Source: JBFXAF01 sp050178915
Lineage (GTDB): Bacteria > Pseudomonadota > Alphaproteobacteria > Rhizobiales > Rhizobiaceae
Length of the DNA: 24,279 nt
Reading direction: 5' to 3'
NCBI GenBank assembly: GCA_050178915.1
Contig: JBFXFO010000044.1
Location: forward strand, 1-24,279
Part shown: piece by piece, positions 16,661 through 24,279 of the stretch
How the letters are laid out: each line of letters begins with the position of its first letter
Numbering within the stretch: position 1 is the first letter of the stretch
Made by a program: the position numbers and the translations under genes
Notes under the pieces: model-generated
The model's input: the letters and a program-made list of their open reading frames with translations, nothing else
What the model was told of the DNA's origin: nothing
Database searches by the model: none

Positions 16661-17451
16661 GCCGCCCCCGCGCCGAGCGCGCCCACAACTGCCTTGCTCG
16701 CCATCAGCGCATCATACTCGACCTTGCGCTGCGCCAGGAACGGGTCGCGTCCCGCCAGCACCTCGTCCGGAAAGCCGGGATGGCACATGAAGAGCTGCGG
16801 CCCGCCCCGTGCCACCGCGTTCGACAGGACGCCCGCAAACGCTTGCCTCGCCCGCCAGTCGTAGATGCCGGTCAGCGGTCCGGACAGCGGCACCCGCGCA
16901 CGCCGCATGGCGGCGTCGAACCCGCCGGCCAGCGCGGCGATCACCGCCTGCTTGCGCGCGGCCGTGCCAAGGCCGAGCGCAAGGCCCGGCGCCGCTCGCA
17001 CGAAGCGGCCTGCAACTTCTCCGTCGCGCTCGAAGCGCATCTTCAGCCAGCGCCGCACGGCAGGGAGGAAATGCACATGCTGGTGCCCGTCGAAGAAATC
17101 CGGCCGCCTGCCCAGTTCGGCAACGAAGCGCGCATGCTGCGCGTCGAGTTCGTCATGCACATCCGCCTCCGCCATGCGCCGCGCCGCGAGGCCCGTAACG
17201 AGACCACCCAGCGCCGGCAGCCTGCCCTCCGGCGCCAGCCGCGATGCTCCCGTCAGCGCCGGCTGGTCGGTCAGCGTCAGGTGCAGGCCGGCGCAGCTTC
17301 CCGGCGCCAGCCGCGCCGCCTGCTCCGGCCAGTCGGGGAAGATCGTCATGCAACTCGTACCCGAGAGCCGCCCGGCATCGAGCAGCGTCCGGATCGCCTC
17401 CGATACGCCCGGCGACAGCCCGTAGTCATCCGCGATGATGCGGAACGTCAC
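16657..17451 (-). CDS. YdjC/ChbG (HpnK/NaxD-like) carbohydrate deacetylase
   Basis: This 264-residue protein starts at GTG 17451, inside a GTGA overlap with the previous stop; the frame is open much further upstream, but only across the GtrB gene. The YdjC signature is complete: IIADDYGLSPGVSEAI with Asp8 and Asp9, GLHLTLTDQPAL with His57, and the FFDGHQHVHFLP metal/catalytic segment (119-130; His123, His125, His127). Members remove N-acetyl groups from sugars: ChbG acts on chitobiose, HpnK on hopanoid sugars, and NaxD on undecaprenyl-phosphate-GalNAc. The position directly after a GtrB-like lipid-phosphate glycosyltransferase argues for a NaxD-like role on a lipid-linked HexNAc. Substrate is inferred from context, not shown. 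Confidence 0.88.
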   Translation of the reverse strand: MTFRIIADDYGLSPGVSEAIRTLLDAGRLSGTSCMTIFPDWPEQAARLAPGSCAGLHLTLTDQPALTGASRLAPEGRLPALGGLVTGLAARRMAEADVHDELDAQHARFVAELGRRPDFFDGHQHVHFLPAVRRWLKMRFERDGEVAGRFVRAAPGLALGLGTAARKQAVIAALAGGFDAAMRRARVPLSGPLTGIYDWRARQAFAGVLSNAVARGGPQLFMCHPGFPDEVLAGRDPFLAQRKVEYDALMASKAVVGALGAGAA

Positions 17452-18419
17452 GGCACCGGCTTCCAGTCGCCGCCGGCCTGCTGCGCGGAGGAGGTGATGT
17501 CGCGCACGAGATAGGGCGGCCGGTCCTTGCCTTCGCTCACCGCCACCCAGAGATACTCGCCGATCACGCCGAGCAGCGCGAGGTTGAAGCCGCCCAGCAC
17601 CACCACGGCCACGACGAGGCTCGGATAACCCGGCACCGCAACGCCGTTGAAAATCACCTCGACGATGATCGACACGCCGTAGGCCATGCCGGCCAGCGCC
17701 ACGACAAGGCCGAGCAGTGCGATCATCCTGAGCGGCACCACCGAAAAGGAAGTGATCGCCTCGACCGACAGCGCCAGCAGCGACAGCCGCGACCATTTCG
17801 TGCTGCCGGCCACACGCGGCGCCGGCATGTAGTCGACCGCCTTCTGGCGGAAGCCGGCCCAGGCGTAGAGCCCCTTGTTGAAGCGCTGGTGATCGCGCAG
17901 CCGGCGGAACGCCTCGACCACCGGCCGCCGCATGACGCGGAAATCGCCGCCATTCGCCGGTATCTCGTAGCGCTGCCCGGCGTTCATCAATTCGTAGAAG
18001 CGCCGCGACAGCCATCCGCGCGTGCGGCTTTCCGAGCGTTCGGCGATGCGTGCGAACACGACGTCGATTTCGCGGTCCGCATGCAGTTCGGCCAGCATCC
18101 CGAGGGCCACCTCGGCCGAATGCTGCAGGTCGGCGTCCATGATGAGCGTGTAGTCGCCGGCGGAGCGGTCGAGCCCGGCGAGCACGGCAAGCTCCTTGCC
18201 GAAATTGCGGCTGAGCCGCACCATCTCCCAGCTGCCGGCAAGCGTCTGCGACAGGATGCCGACGCTGCCGTCGGTGCTGCCGTCGTCGACAATGATCTTG
18301 TGTACGGAAAACCCGAAGCGCGCCTGCACCTGCGCCTCAAAGGCGGCCACGAGCGCGCAGAACGAAGCCGCCGATTCGGCCTCGTTGTAGACCGGCACCA
18401 CGATGTCGAGGCGAGTCAT
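17448..18419 (-). CDS. GtrB/DPM1-like polyprenyl-phosphate glycosyltransferase (GT2)
   Basis: This 323-residue enzyme has an N-terminal GT-A domain: VVPVYNE (7-13), VDDGSTD (44-50), RNFGKE (71-76) and DADLQH (95-100), where the commoner form is DLQDPP-like. The C-terminal third has two hydrophobic helices around 228-255 and 265-295, followed by the GEYLWV segment characteristic of GtrB and ArnC. Such proteins transfer a sugar from UDP/GDP-sugar to undecaprenyl phosphate on the cytoplasmic face. AGGGG seven bases before the ATG supports the start, which overlaps the GT87 stop as ATGA. It should produce the lipid-linked sugar used by its operon partners. Confidence 0.92.
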   Translation of the reverse strand: MTRLDIVVPVYNEAESAASFCALVAAFEAQVQARFGFSVHKIIVDDGSTDGSVGILSQTLAGSWEMVRLSRNFGKELAVLAGLDRSAGDYTLIMDADLQHSAEVALGMLAELHADREIDVVFARIAERSESRTRGWLSRRFYELMNAGQRYEIPANGGDFRVMRRPVVEAFRRLRDHQRFNKGLYAWAGFRQKAVDYMPAPRVAGSTKWSRLSLLALSVEAITSFSVVPLRMIALLGLVVALAGMAYGVSIIVEVIFNGVAVPGYPSLVVAVVVLGGFNLALLGVIGEYLWVAVSEGKDRPPYLVRDITSSAQQAGGDWKPVP

Positions 18420-19606
18420 GCCGCCGCCCCTGTCAGCCTCCCGCCCTCATGCGCGCGTCGGCTGACGTACCACCACGCAAGAATGCCCATGACGATCGTG
18501 CTGACCGTCGGCGCCAGCCAGAAGCGCCCGATCTCCTGAATTATCGGATGGATGCCCTGCAGTCCGCCGAGCGAGAGGATCAGCGCCGGAATGATGGCGG
18601 CGCTGAACAGCCCATGCCGCGACAGCATCCACGCGATCGCCAGCGAGGCCGGCGGCGCGAACATCGCGTAGGTGTTGCATTCGACGCGCGGGTTGAAGAG
18701 GCAGGTGTAGAAAGCGCCCACCGTCACGATCGCCAGCACACCGACTGCATCGCGGCGCTTCGCAGCGATGGCCAGCACGGCAGCCAGCGTGGCTACTGCC
18801 GCGACCATGCGCACCAGCATCGCCGCGCCGTCGCCGATCGGAAGGCCGATCACCTTCAGCACCGCCGTGAAGTCCGACGGGACGAAGGCCGCCGCGGTTT
18901 CCGTTGACATGGCGGTGAACAGCCGCCCGAAGGCCAGTGTCTGCTCAAGCACATAGTCGGTCGGCGCGAAGGCGAAAGGCAGCGCGACGACGAACAGCAG
19001 CGCGCCCACGACCGGCAGGATCATGCGCGGGCGCAGCGCGCAGATGAGCAGCAGCAGCACCAGCGCCGTCGGCTTGGCCAGCAGCGCGACCGCCGCCCAC
19101 CCCGCCACGCGCCACGGCCGACCTTCCATCGCGCCAGCAACTGCGAGCCAGCAGGCGCCCGCCAGGAGTATTGTCGACTGGCCGTTGCGAAATGCGGCAG
19201 CGCAGACAGGTATTGCGAAGAACAGCGCCGTGGAAATCATCCACAAACGGTTGGGCGTCTCGAGGCGCGTCGCCTGCCGCACGATGGCGTAGGTCAGCAC
19301 GGCGTAGCCGACGACACGCCAGGCCATTCCGTCGAACGGTACGCCGAGCAGCCAGAACGGCTCGGTCGCTACCGCAAACGCGGGCGGATACAGGTAGCCC
19401 ATCACGCCGGCATAGAGAGGCTGCAGATCGAAGAAGCGGTCGCTGCCCAGACGGTAGGCGGAAATCACGGATCGGGCGTCGCCATGATCATAAGCCAGGG
19501 CCAGCACGGCGATGCCGAAACATGCCCACGCAAATGCGCCGGACATATTCACCCAAAGCGGCAATTCCCGCCCGCGCGGCCACCGCCCCACAGACACCAT
19601 CGGCAT
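18416..19606 (-). CDS. GT87/DUF2029 polytopic membrane glycosyltransferase
   Basis: This 396-residue protein is mostly hydrophobic with about ten membrane segments. GT-C type transferases of this family take a sugar from a polyprenyl-phosphate donor on the outer face of the inner membrane. The first extracytoplasmic loop carries acidic residues (YDHGDARS, GSDRFFDLQPLY) where the family's catalytic aspartate is expected. PLYAGVMGYLYPPAFA and NGQSTILLAG match known DUF2029 patterns. GGGG nine bases upstream supports the ATG at 19606. It is first in a four-gene operon with 4-bp overlaps throughout, so its donor is probably the product of the next gene. The acceptor (lipid A, polysaccharide, protein, other lipid) is unknown. 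Confidence 0.85.
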   Translation of the reverse strand: MPMVSVGRWPRGRELPLWVNMSGAFAWACFGIAVLALAYDHGDARSVISAYRLGSDRFFDLQPLYAGVMGYLYPPAFAVATEPFWLLGVPFDGMAWRVVGYAVLTYAIVRQATRLETPNRLWMISTALFFAIPVCAAAFRNGQSTILLAGACWLAVAGAMEGRPWRVAGWAAVALLAKPTALVLLLLICALRPRMILPVVGALLFVVALPFAFAPTDYVLEQTLAFGRLFTAMSTETAAAFVPSDFTAVLKVIGLPIGDGAAMLVRMVAAVATLAAVLAIAAKRRDAVGVLAIVTVGAFYTCLFNPRVECNTYAMFAPPASLAIAWMLSRHGLFSAAIIPALILSLGGLQGIHPIIQEIGRFWLAPTVSTIVMGILAWWYVSRRAHEGGRLTGAAA

Positions 19607-19662
19607 ACGCGCACACCCCAGCCCCGGCGCAGCGATAGCGGCTTTTCTGTGAGTTTCCTATT

Positions 19663-19693
19663 AAAAAAAGCTGCACGGATCGCTCCGTGCAGC
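19663..19693 (-). terminator. Strong intrinsic terminator of the transporter operon (possibly bidirectional)
   Basis: A perfect 10-bp stem (GCTGCACGGA at 19670-19679, TCCGTGCAGC at 19684-19693) has the tetraloop TCGC. On the minus strand it is followed by seven Ts (19669-19663), about 20 bp after the binding-protein stop. On the plus strand it is followed by C and five Ts (19695-19699), so it could also work that way. It separates the transporter operon from the GT87 operon. Confidence 0.93.
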
Positions 19694-19713
19694 CTTTTTC
19701 GTCTGACTTTGGG

Positions 19714-20895
19714 TTACTGGCCCTTTGCAGGATCGACGCGGCCCACTTCTTTCCACATACCGCCTTCGATCTTGGAAATGACGATCACGTCGGCGCCCTG
19801 ATGGTCGTTGGGGCCGTACTTCACATGGGCGTCAGCGATGGGGTCGTCATAGTCGAGCGACTCCATGCCCTTCTGGAATGATTCGGGCGTCAGGTCCTTG
19901 CCGGCAGCCTCCAGGCCCTTCACCAGCGTCATCGCCGCCGAAGCGCCGAGCTGCGCCGCCGTGCCCGGGTCCTCGCCCGTCGTCGTCTTGAACTTCTCCG
20001 CCCAGGCCTTGAGATCGGCGTTGCTGCCAAGCCGAGCCTCGAGGTCGGACCAGCCGGCCGCGGCGTAGTAGCCTTCCGTCACGCCGCCCGGAACCTTGGC
20101 GACCGCCGTGTTGAAGCCGGCCGACGAGCCCACGAACACCACGTCGTTCCAGCCGAGCTTCTTCGCCGTGCCGAGGATGACGATCGTCTGCCGCACGCCG
20201 ACAGCCGTCGAGATGATGTCGCAGCCTGCCTCGCGCAGCTTGGTCAGCGAGCCGACGAAGTCCTGGTCGTCCGGCTTGTGGGTGGTCTCGGCCGCATAGC
20301 TCAGGCCGAGCTCCTCAGCTTTTTCCTTCGTCCCCTCATACACTTCGAGGCCGAAATCGGAAGGGAAGTACATGGCGCAGATTTCCTTGGCGCCGGTCTG
20401 CTTCGCCAGGAACTCCACCGCCGCCTTGAGCTGGTCGTAGTAGGACGAGGTGCCGGTGTACTTGTAGGTGATGTCGCCCTCGATCATCTGGCGCGCGGCG
20501 GTCAGCGGCGACACGTTCGCCACTTTCGCAGCTTCCATGATCGGGAAGCCGGCGAGGTTGTGCGGCGTGCCCAGATTCTGGATCATCGCGAACACCTTGT
20601 CCGAATTCACCAGCTTGTTGAAGTTCTGCACCGCCTTCGGCACCTGGTAGCCATGATCCTCGACCACGAAGCGGATCTGACGGCCGTGCACGCCGCCCGC
20701 CGCGTTCACCTCGTCGAAGTAGAGCTGCATCGCCTTGACCGACTGCACGTTGAACGGCGCGAACACGCCGGACAGGTCGCCGTTCGAGCCGATCACGATC
20801 TCGGTGTCCGAGACGCCCTGCTGGGCGAGCGCCGTGCCGGCCAGTCCGGTCGCCAGCCCTGCGGCCAGCAGTGTCCTTGCAAGTGTCTTTTTCAT
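19714..20895 (-). CDS. livK: HAAT-type ABC transporter periplasmic binding protein (LivK-like)
   Basis: This 393-residue secreted binding protein has a Sec signal peptide, MKKTLARTLLAAGLATGLAGTALA, with likely cleavage before Gln25. GGAGG ten bases upstream fixes the ATG at 20895, although the frame is open as far as 21204. The mature part begins EIVIGSNGDLSGVFAPFNVQSVKAMQLYFDEVN, the standard Peripla_BP_6 start. It delivers a ligand to the LivH/LivM permease. The linked acyl-CoA ligase suggests a carboxylate (fatty, dicarboxylic or aromatic acid) rather than leucine, so the symbol denotes family only. It is the last gene of the operon, ending at a strong terminator. Confidence 0.92.
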   Translation of the reverse strand: MKKTLARTLLAAGLATGLAGTALAQQGVSDTEIVIGSNGDLSGVFAPFNVQSVKAMQLYFDEVNAAGGVHGRQIRFVVEDHGYQVPKAVQNFNKLVNSDKVFAMIQNLGTPHNLAGFPIMEAAKVANVSPLTAARQMIEGDITYKYTGTSSYYDQLKAAVEFLAKQTGAKEICAMYFPSDFGLEVYEGTKEKAEELGLSYAAETTHKPDDQDFVGSLTKLREAGCDIISTAVGVRQTIVILGTAKKLGWNDVVFVGSSAGFNTAVAKVPGGVTEGYYAAAGWSDLEARLGSNADLKAWAEKFKTTTGEDPGTAAQLGASAAMTLVKGLEAAGKDLTPESFQKGMESLDYDDPIADAHVKYGPNDHQGADVIVISKIEGGMWKEVGRVDPAKGQ

Positions 20896-20975
20896 TGTCT
20901 CGTTTCCTCCTTCTTTGGTTTTTGATCGTTCACCCTGCGGCAAGGGACGCTGCGTGCGCACCGGCCTGACGGCCA

Positions 20976-22883
20976 TCACGCATTTCCGAGCGGTTCCTTC
21001 CCGTAGATCTGCTCCAGCAGGTTTCCGTGCTTCTTCTCCACGAAGCTGCGCTTCAGCTTCATCGTCGCGGTCAGTTCCTCGTCCTCCGCCGTCAGCAGCA
21101 CGTCGATCAGCCGGAAATCCTTGATCTGTTCGACCCTGGCGAACTCGCGGTTGGTCTCCTCCACCACGCCGGCGATCAGCTCTCGCACCTCCTTCGCCGC
21201 GCACAGCGACTTGAAGTCGCCGAATGGCACGCGCCTGTCCTGCGCGAACTTTTCCACGTTCTCCTGGTCGATCATGATCAGCGCCGAAAGGAACTTGCGC
21301 TTGTCGCCGATCACCACCGCGTCGGAGATATATGGCGAGAACTTCAGCCGGTTCTCGATCTCGGCGGGCGTGATGTTCTTGCCGCCGGCCGTGATGATGA
21401 TGTCCTTCAGCCGCCCGGTGATCGTCAGGTAGCCCTCATTGTCGATGCGTCCGACGTCGCCTGTCCTCAGCCAGCCATCGACCACGGTTTCGGCAGTCTT
21501 GTCCGGCTTGTTCCAGTAGCCCTTGAAGACGTTGCCGCCGCGGTACTGGATCTCGCCATCCGGCGCGATGCGCACCTCGCTGCCCGGCACCACCTTGCCG
21601 ATCGAGCCGGTCTTGTAATCCTCCATCAGATTGAGGGAGATCACGCCGGAGCTTTCGGTCATGCCGTAGCCTTCCAGCACGGTCACGCCGATCGCCTTGT
21701 ACCAGCGCAGCAGATCGGGCGAGACCGGTGCCGCGCCGGTGGTGCCGCGCCGCAACCGGTGCAGGCCGAGCATGCGCCGCAGATTGGCGAGCACCATGAA
21801 ATCCCAGAATGCGTAGGCGAGCGCCGTTGTCGCCGGCACGCTCCTGCCCTCTTCGAGCGCGGCGGCGCGCTTCATCCCGGTCTTCACCGCGCGGCGGTAG
21901 GCCCATCGGCCGAGCCGCGTGGACTCGCCGGCCATGATTGCCACGCGGCTGTAGATCTTCTCCCAGACGCGCGGCACGGCGGTGAACACATGCGGCGCCA
22001 CCTCGCGCACATTGTCGAACACCGTCTCCGGGCTCTCGGCGAAGTTGACCGTCGACTTCAGCGCGATCGGAATGAACACGGTGATCAGCCGCTCGAGGAT
22101 GTGGCAGAGCGGCAGGAAGCAGACCTGCTCGTCGGTTTCGTTGACGGGCAGCGTCAAAAGCGACCCCATGATCGAAGCCATGATGTTGGAATGGCTGATC
22201 ATCGCGCCCTTCGGCGGGCCGGTCGTCCCCGACGTATAGACGAGGATCGCCGTGTCGTCCGGCCTGGAATGCGCGATCTCTTCCTCGAAGCGCGTCGGGT
22301 TGGCCTTCAGGAACTCGCGCCCGAGCCGGTAGAGTTCGTCGAGGAAGATGACCCTGTCGTCGGCAAACCCGTGCAGCCCGTGCTGGTCGAAGACGATGAC
22401 CTTGGTCAGGCCGGGCATTTCGTCCTTCACCGACAGGTACTTGTCGAGCTGCTCGTCATTCTCGACGAACAGGAAGCGGCTGTCGGAATCATTGACCAGA
22501 TATTTGAGCTGGCTGGCCGAGTCGGTCGTGTAGACGCCCGACGCGATGCCGCCGACCGACTGAATGCCGAGATCGGCGTAGATCCACTCCTTGTTGTCCT
22601 CCGACAGGATCGACACCACCTCGCCGCGCTTCAGGCCCAGTGCCAGCAGGCCAAGCCCCATCAGCCGCGCATGCTCGTAGAAGTCGCCCCAGCTGTAGGA
22701 GAGCCAGATGCCGTAGTCCTTTTCGCGATGGGCGATCTTCTGCGCCAGCTCCGAGCAGCGCAGCTGGAACAGCTTCACCAGCGTGTCGCAGCCGTCGAAA
22801 TAATACGGCCCGGTCCCGACATCGGCGTTGAACGTGTGGCCGTCACGCGTCTGCTGCGGCGGCATGGGGATCGCGACTGTCAC
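20976..22883 (-). CDS. AMP-forming acyl-CoA synthetase (long-chain type, FadD15-like)
   Basis: This 635-residue ligase activates a carboxylic acid with ATP and CoA through an acyl-AMP. The GTG start at 22883 is supported by GGGAGGG seven bases upstream; the ATG at 22865 is the alternative. Motifs are complete: YTSGTTGPPKGAM P-loop (216-228), GYGMTE (405-410), TGDVG (474-478), and the hinge ITGRLKDIIITAGGKNITP (488-506). The length and C-terminal tail (EDEELTATMKLKRSFVEKKH) match the long-chain/FAA1-like branch rather than acetyl-CoA synthetases. It lies between the LivF and binding-protein genes, so uptake and CoA activation of the same acid are probably coordinated. Exact chain length is unknown. 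Confidence 0.92.
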   Translation of the reverse strand: MTVAIPMPPQQTRDGHTFNADVGTGPYYFDGCDTLVKLFQLRCSELAQKIAHREKDYGIWLSYSWGDFYEHARLMGLGLLALGLKRGEVVSILSEDNKEWIYADLGIQSVGGIASGVYTTDSASQLKYLVNDSDSRFLFVENDEQLDKYLSVKDEMPGLTKVIVFDQHGLHGFADDRVIFLDELYRLGREFLKANPTRFEEEIAHSRPDDTAILVYTSGTTGPPKGAMISHSNIMASIMGSLLTLPVNETDEQVCFLPLCHILERLITVFIPIALKSTVNFAESPETVFDNVREVAPHVFTAVPRVWEKIYSRVAIMAGESTRLGRWAYRRAVKTGMKRAAALEEGRSVPATTALAYAFWDFMVLANLRRMLGLHRLRRGTTGAAPVSPDLLRWYKAIGVTVLEGYGMTESSGVISLNLMEDYKTGSIGKVVPGSEVRIAPDGEIQYRGGNVFKGYWNKPDKTAETVVDGWLRTGDVGRIDNEGYLTITGRLKDIIITAGGKNITPAEIENRLKFSPYISDAVVIGDKRKFLSALIMIDQENVEKFAQDRRVPFGDFKSLCAAKEVRELIAGVVEETNREFARVEQIKDFRLIDVLLTAEDEELTATMKLKRSFVEKKHGNLLEQIYGKEPLGNA

Positions 22884-22917
22884 CGTTACGCCCTCCCGTG
22901 TTTGACGGCTGCCACTT

Positions 22918-23727
22918 TCACCGCCATGTCTTCCTCTGCTTCCAGCGCTTCTGGCCGCGCTGCGTCTCGCCCTGCACGCCGAGATAGAATTCCTGTACGT
23001 CCTTCGACTGCAGCAGGCGCGGCGCCGTGTCCGCCATCACCACCCGGCCGAGTTCCATGACGTAGCCGTAGTCGGCCACCTCCAGCGCCACGCGGGCATT
23101 CTGCTCGACCAGCATCATGGTCACGCCCTGCTCGCGGTTGAGCCGGCGGATGATCGAGAAAATCTCCTTCACCAGCAGCGGCGAGAGCCCGAGGCTGGGC
23201 TCGTCGAGCAGCATCACCTTCGGGTCGGCCATCAGCCCGCGCCCGATGGCGAGCATCTGCTGCTGCCCGCCCGACAGCGTGCCGGCAGCCTGCCGCCGTC
23301 GTTCGGCGAGGATGGGGAAGTAGGAGAACACCATCTCCTCGTCGCGCCGCACGCCGACCATGTCGGAGCGCGTGAACGCGCCCATGCGCAGATTTTCCTC
23401 CACCGTCAGCAGCGGAAAGACTTCGCGCCCCTCGGGCACGTGCACGATGCCGGCGCGCACCACGCGGTCGGGTTCCGAGCCAGCGATGTCGCCGCCGCCA
23501 TACCGGATTTCGCCCTTCTGCGGTGACATCACGCCGGAGATGGTCTTGAGCAGCGTGGTCTTGCCGGCGCCATTGGCGCCGAGCACGGTGACGATCTGCC
23601 CGCGCCGCACCTCCAGGCTGACGCCGCGAATGGCCATGATCGGCCCGTAGAAGCTTTCGAGGTTCTTCACCTCCAGCACCACCGGCGTGTCCTCGCGCGA
23701 GGGAGAGAGCGGCATGGGCTGGGTCAT
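22918..23727 (-). CDS. livF: HAAT ABC transporter ATPase LivF
   Basis: This 269-residue ABC ATPase starts at ATG 23727, sharing one base with the livG stop; a GTG at 23730 also exists. Walker A GANGAGKT (50-57), Q-loop region, VPEGREVFPLLTVEENL, signature LSGGQ (151-155), Walker B VMLLDE (171-176) and the switch region MLVEQN are all present, and the VPEGR segment is diagnostic of LivF. It ends with an unusual basic tail (RGQKRWKQRKTWR). I associate such tails with LivF copies located beside acyl-CoA ligases. It powers import together with LivG. The ligase gene follows after 34 bp. Confidence 0.94.
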   Translation of the reverse strand: MTQPMPLSPSREDTPVVLEVKNLESFYGPIMAIRGVSLEVRRGQIVTVLGANGAGKTTLLKTISGVMSPQKGEIRYGGGDIAGSEPDRVVRAGIVHVPEGREVFPLLTVEENLRMGAFTRSDMVGVRRDEEMVFSYFPILAERRRQAAGTLSGGQQQMLAIGRGLMADPKVMLLDEPSLGLSPLLVKEIFSIIRRLNREQGVTMMLVEQNARVALEVADYGYVMELGRVVMADTAPRLLQSKDVQEFYLGVQGETQRGQKRWKQRKTWR

Positions 23728-24279
23728 CACGCCACCACCTTCTCGGTCGCGACGGGATCGGAGGTTCCGATATAGGCCTCGATCACCTTGGGATGGTTCT
23801 GCACCTCATGCGCGGTGCCGAGCGCCAGCATCTTGCCGTCGGCCAGCGCCAGCACGCGGTCGGAGACGGACGAGACAAGGTGCATGTCGTGCTCGACCAT
23901 CAGCACGGTCACGCCCATCTCGCGCTTGATGTCCTCGATCCAGTAGGCGACGTCGAGCGTCTCCTCGACCGACAGGCCCGACGCCGGCTCGTCGAGCAGC
24001 AGCAGGCGTGGCTCGACCGCCAGCGCGCGGCCCATCTCCACCACCTTGCGCACGCCGTAGGGCAGCCCGGCGATGTATTTCTCGCGGTAGGCCTGCAGGT
24101 CGAGGAAGTCGATCACCTTCTCCACCGCCTCGCGGTGGCGTCGCTCCTCGCGCCGCACGAACGGCGTGAACAGCAGTTCGTTCAGCAGGTTGCCCTGCCG
24201 GTGGCGGTGGCGGCCGACGAGCAGGTTCTGCAGCACCGTCGCATGCTCGAACAGCTCGATGTTCTGGAAGGTGCGCGCA
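23727..24279 (-). CDS. livG: HAAT ABC transporter ATPase LivG (5' partial)
   Basis: Only the last 183 or so codons are in the window; the frame runs off the right edge, beginning ARTFQNIELFEHATVLQNLLVG. The signature region reads GLPYGVRKVVEMGRAL, the degenerate form usual in LivG rather than LSGGQ. Walker B LLLLDEPASGLS and the switch VEHDM are intact, and the end EVQNHPKVIEAYIG is typical of LivG. Walker A is outside the window. It forms the second ATPase of the importer. Permease genes livH/livM are not in view and should lie upstream, past the right edge. Confidence 0.93.
   Translation of the reverse strand, partial: ARTFQNIELFEHATVLQNLLVGRHRHRQGNLLNELLFTPFVRREERRHREAVEKVIDFLDLQAYREKYIAGLPYGVRKVVEMGRALAVEPRLLLLDEPASGLSVEETLDVAYWIEDIKREMGVTVLMVEHDMHLVSSVSDRVLALADGKMLALGTAHEVQNHPKVIEAYIGTSDPVATEKVVA

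Noticed and set aside
21027..23060. 677-codon plus-strand open frame antisense to the acyl-CoA synthetase
   Set aside because: It is rich in His, Arg, Asp and Val from reading a high-GC gene backwards, has no recognisable domain, and lies entirely over a well-supported ligase gene.

Overview
The window is GC-rich, densely packed bacterial chromosome. Protein families and codon use suggest an alphaproteobacterium, most likely Hyphomicrobiales near Mesorhizobium/Aminobacter. That placement is inference: no rRNA or marker gene is present. I see no mobile element, CRISPR array, tRNA or rRNA. Four blocks can be read.

Block 1 (1-4334) is a surface-polysaccharide cluster with four glycosyltransferase-type genes: a WaaG-like GT4 whose 5' end is outside the window, a coupled GT2, a poorly characterised GT-A-like protein on the minus strand, and a second GT4. 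Block 2 (4439-11431) holds a GntR/FadR-family regulator on the plus strand. It converges on a minus-strand series: amino-acid permease, glutamine-synthetase-like ligase, aldehyde dehydrogenase, DUF2569 membrane protein, iron-dependent alcohol dehydrogenase. The enzyme set fits uptake and gamma-glutamylated oxidation of an amine, and the alcohol dehydrogenase points to an amino alcohol. An intrinsic terminator sits between the permease and the ligase.

Block 3 (11862-16182) is a two-gene RND efflux system (adaptor plus inner-membrane pump), divergent from block 2 across a 430-bp intergenic region. Block 4a (16250-19606) is a tightly overlapping minus-strand operon: a GT87/DUF2029 membrane glycosyltransferase, a GtrB-like polyprenyl-phosphate glycosyltransferase, a YdjC/NaxD-like deacetylase and a GtrA-family membrane protein. 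Together they could make a polyprenyl-phosphate sugar, deacetylate it, flip it and transfer the sugar outside the cytoplasm. This is the best candidate here for an undescribed system. Block 4b (19714-24279) is part of a HAAT (Liv-type) ABC transporter operon: livG (partial), livF, a long-chain-type acyl-CoA ligase and a periplasmic binding protein. It ends in a strong intrinsic terminator.

Most genes are well-known families. The interest lies in how they are combined, in the terminator within the block 2 series, and in a few unusual proteins.
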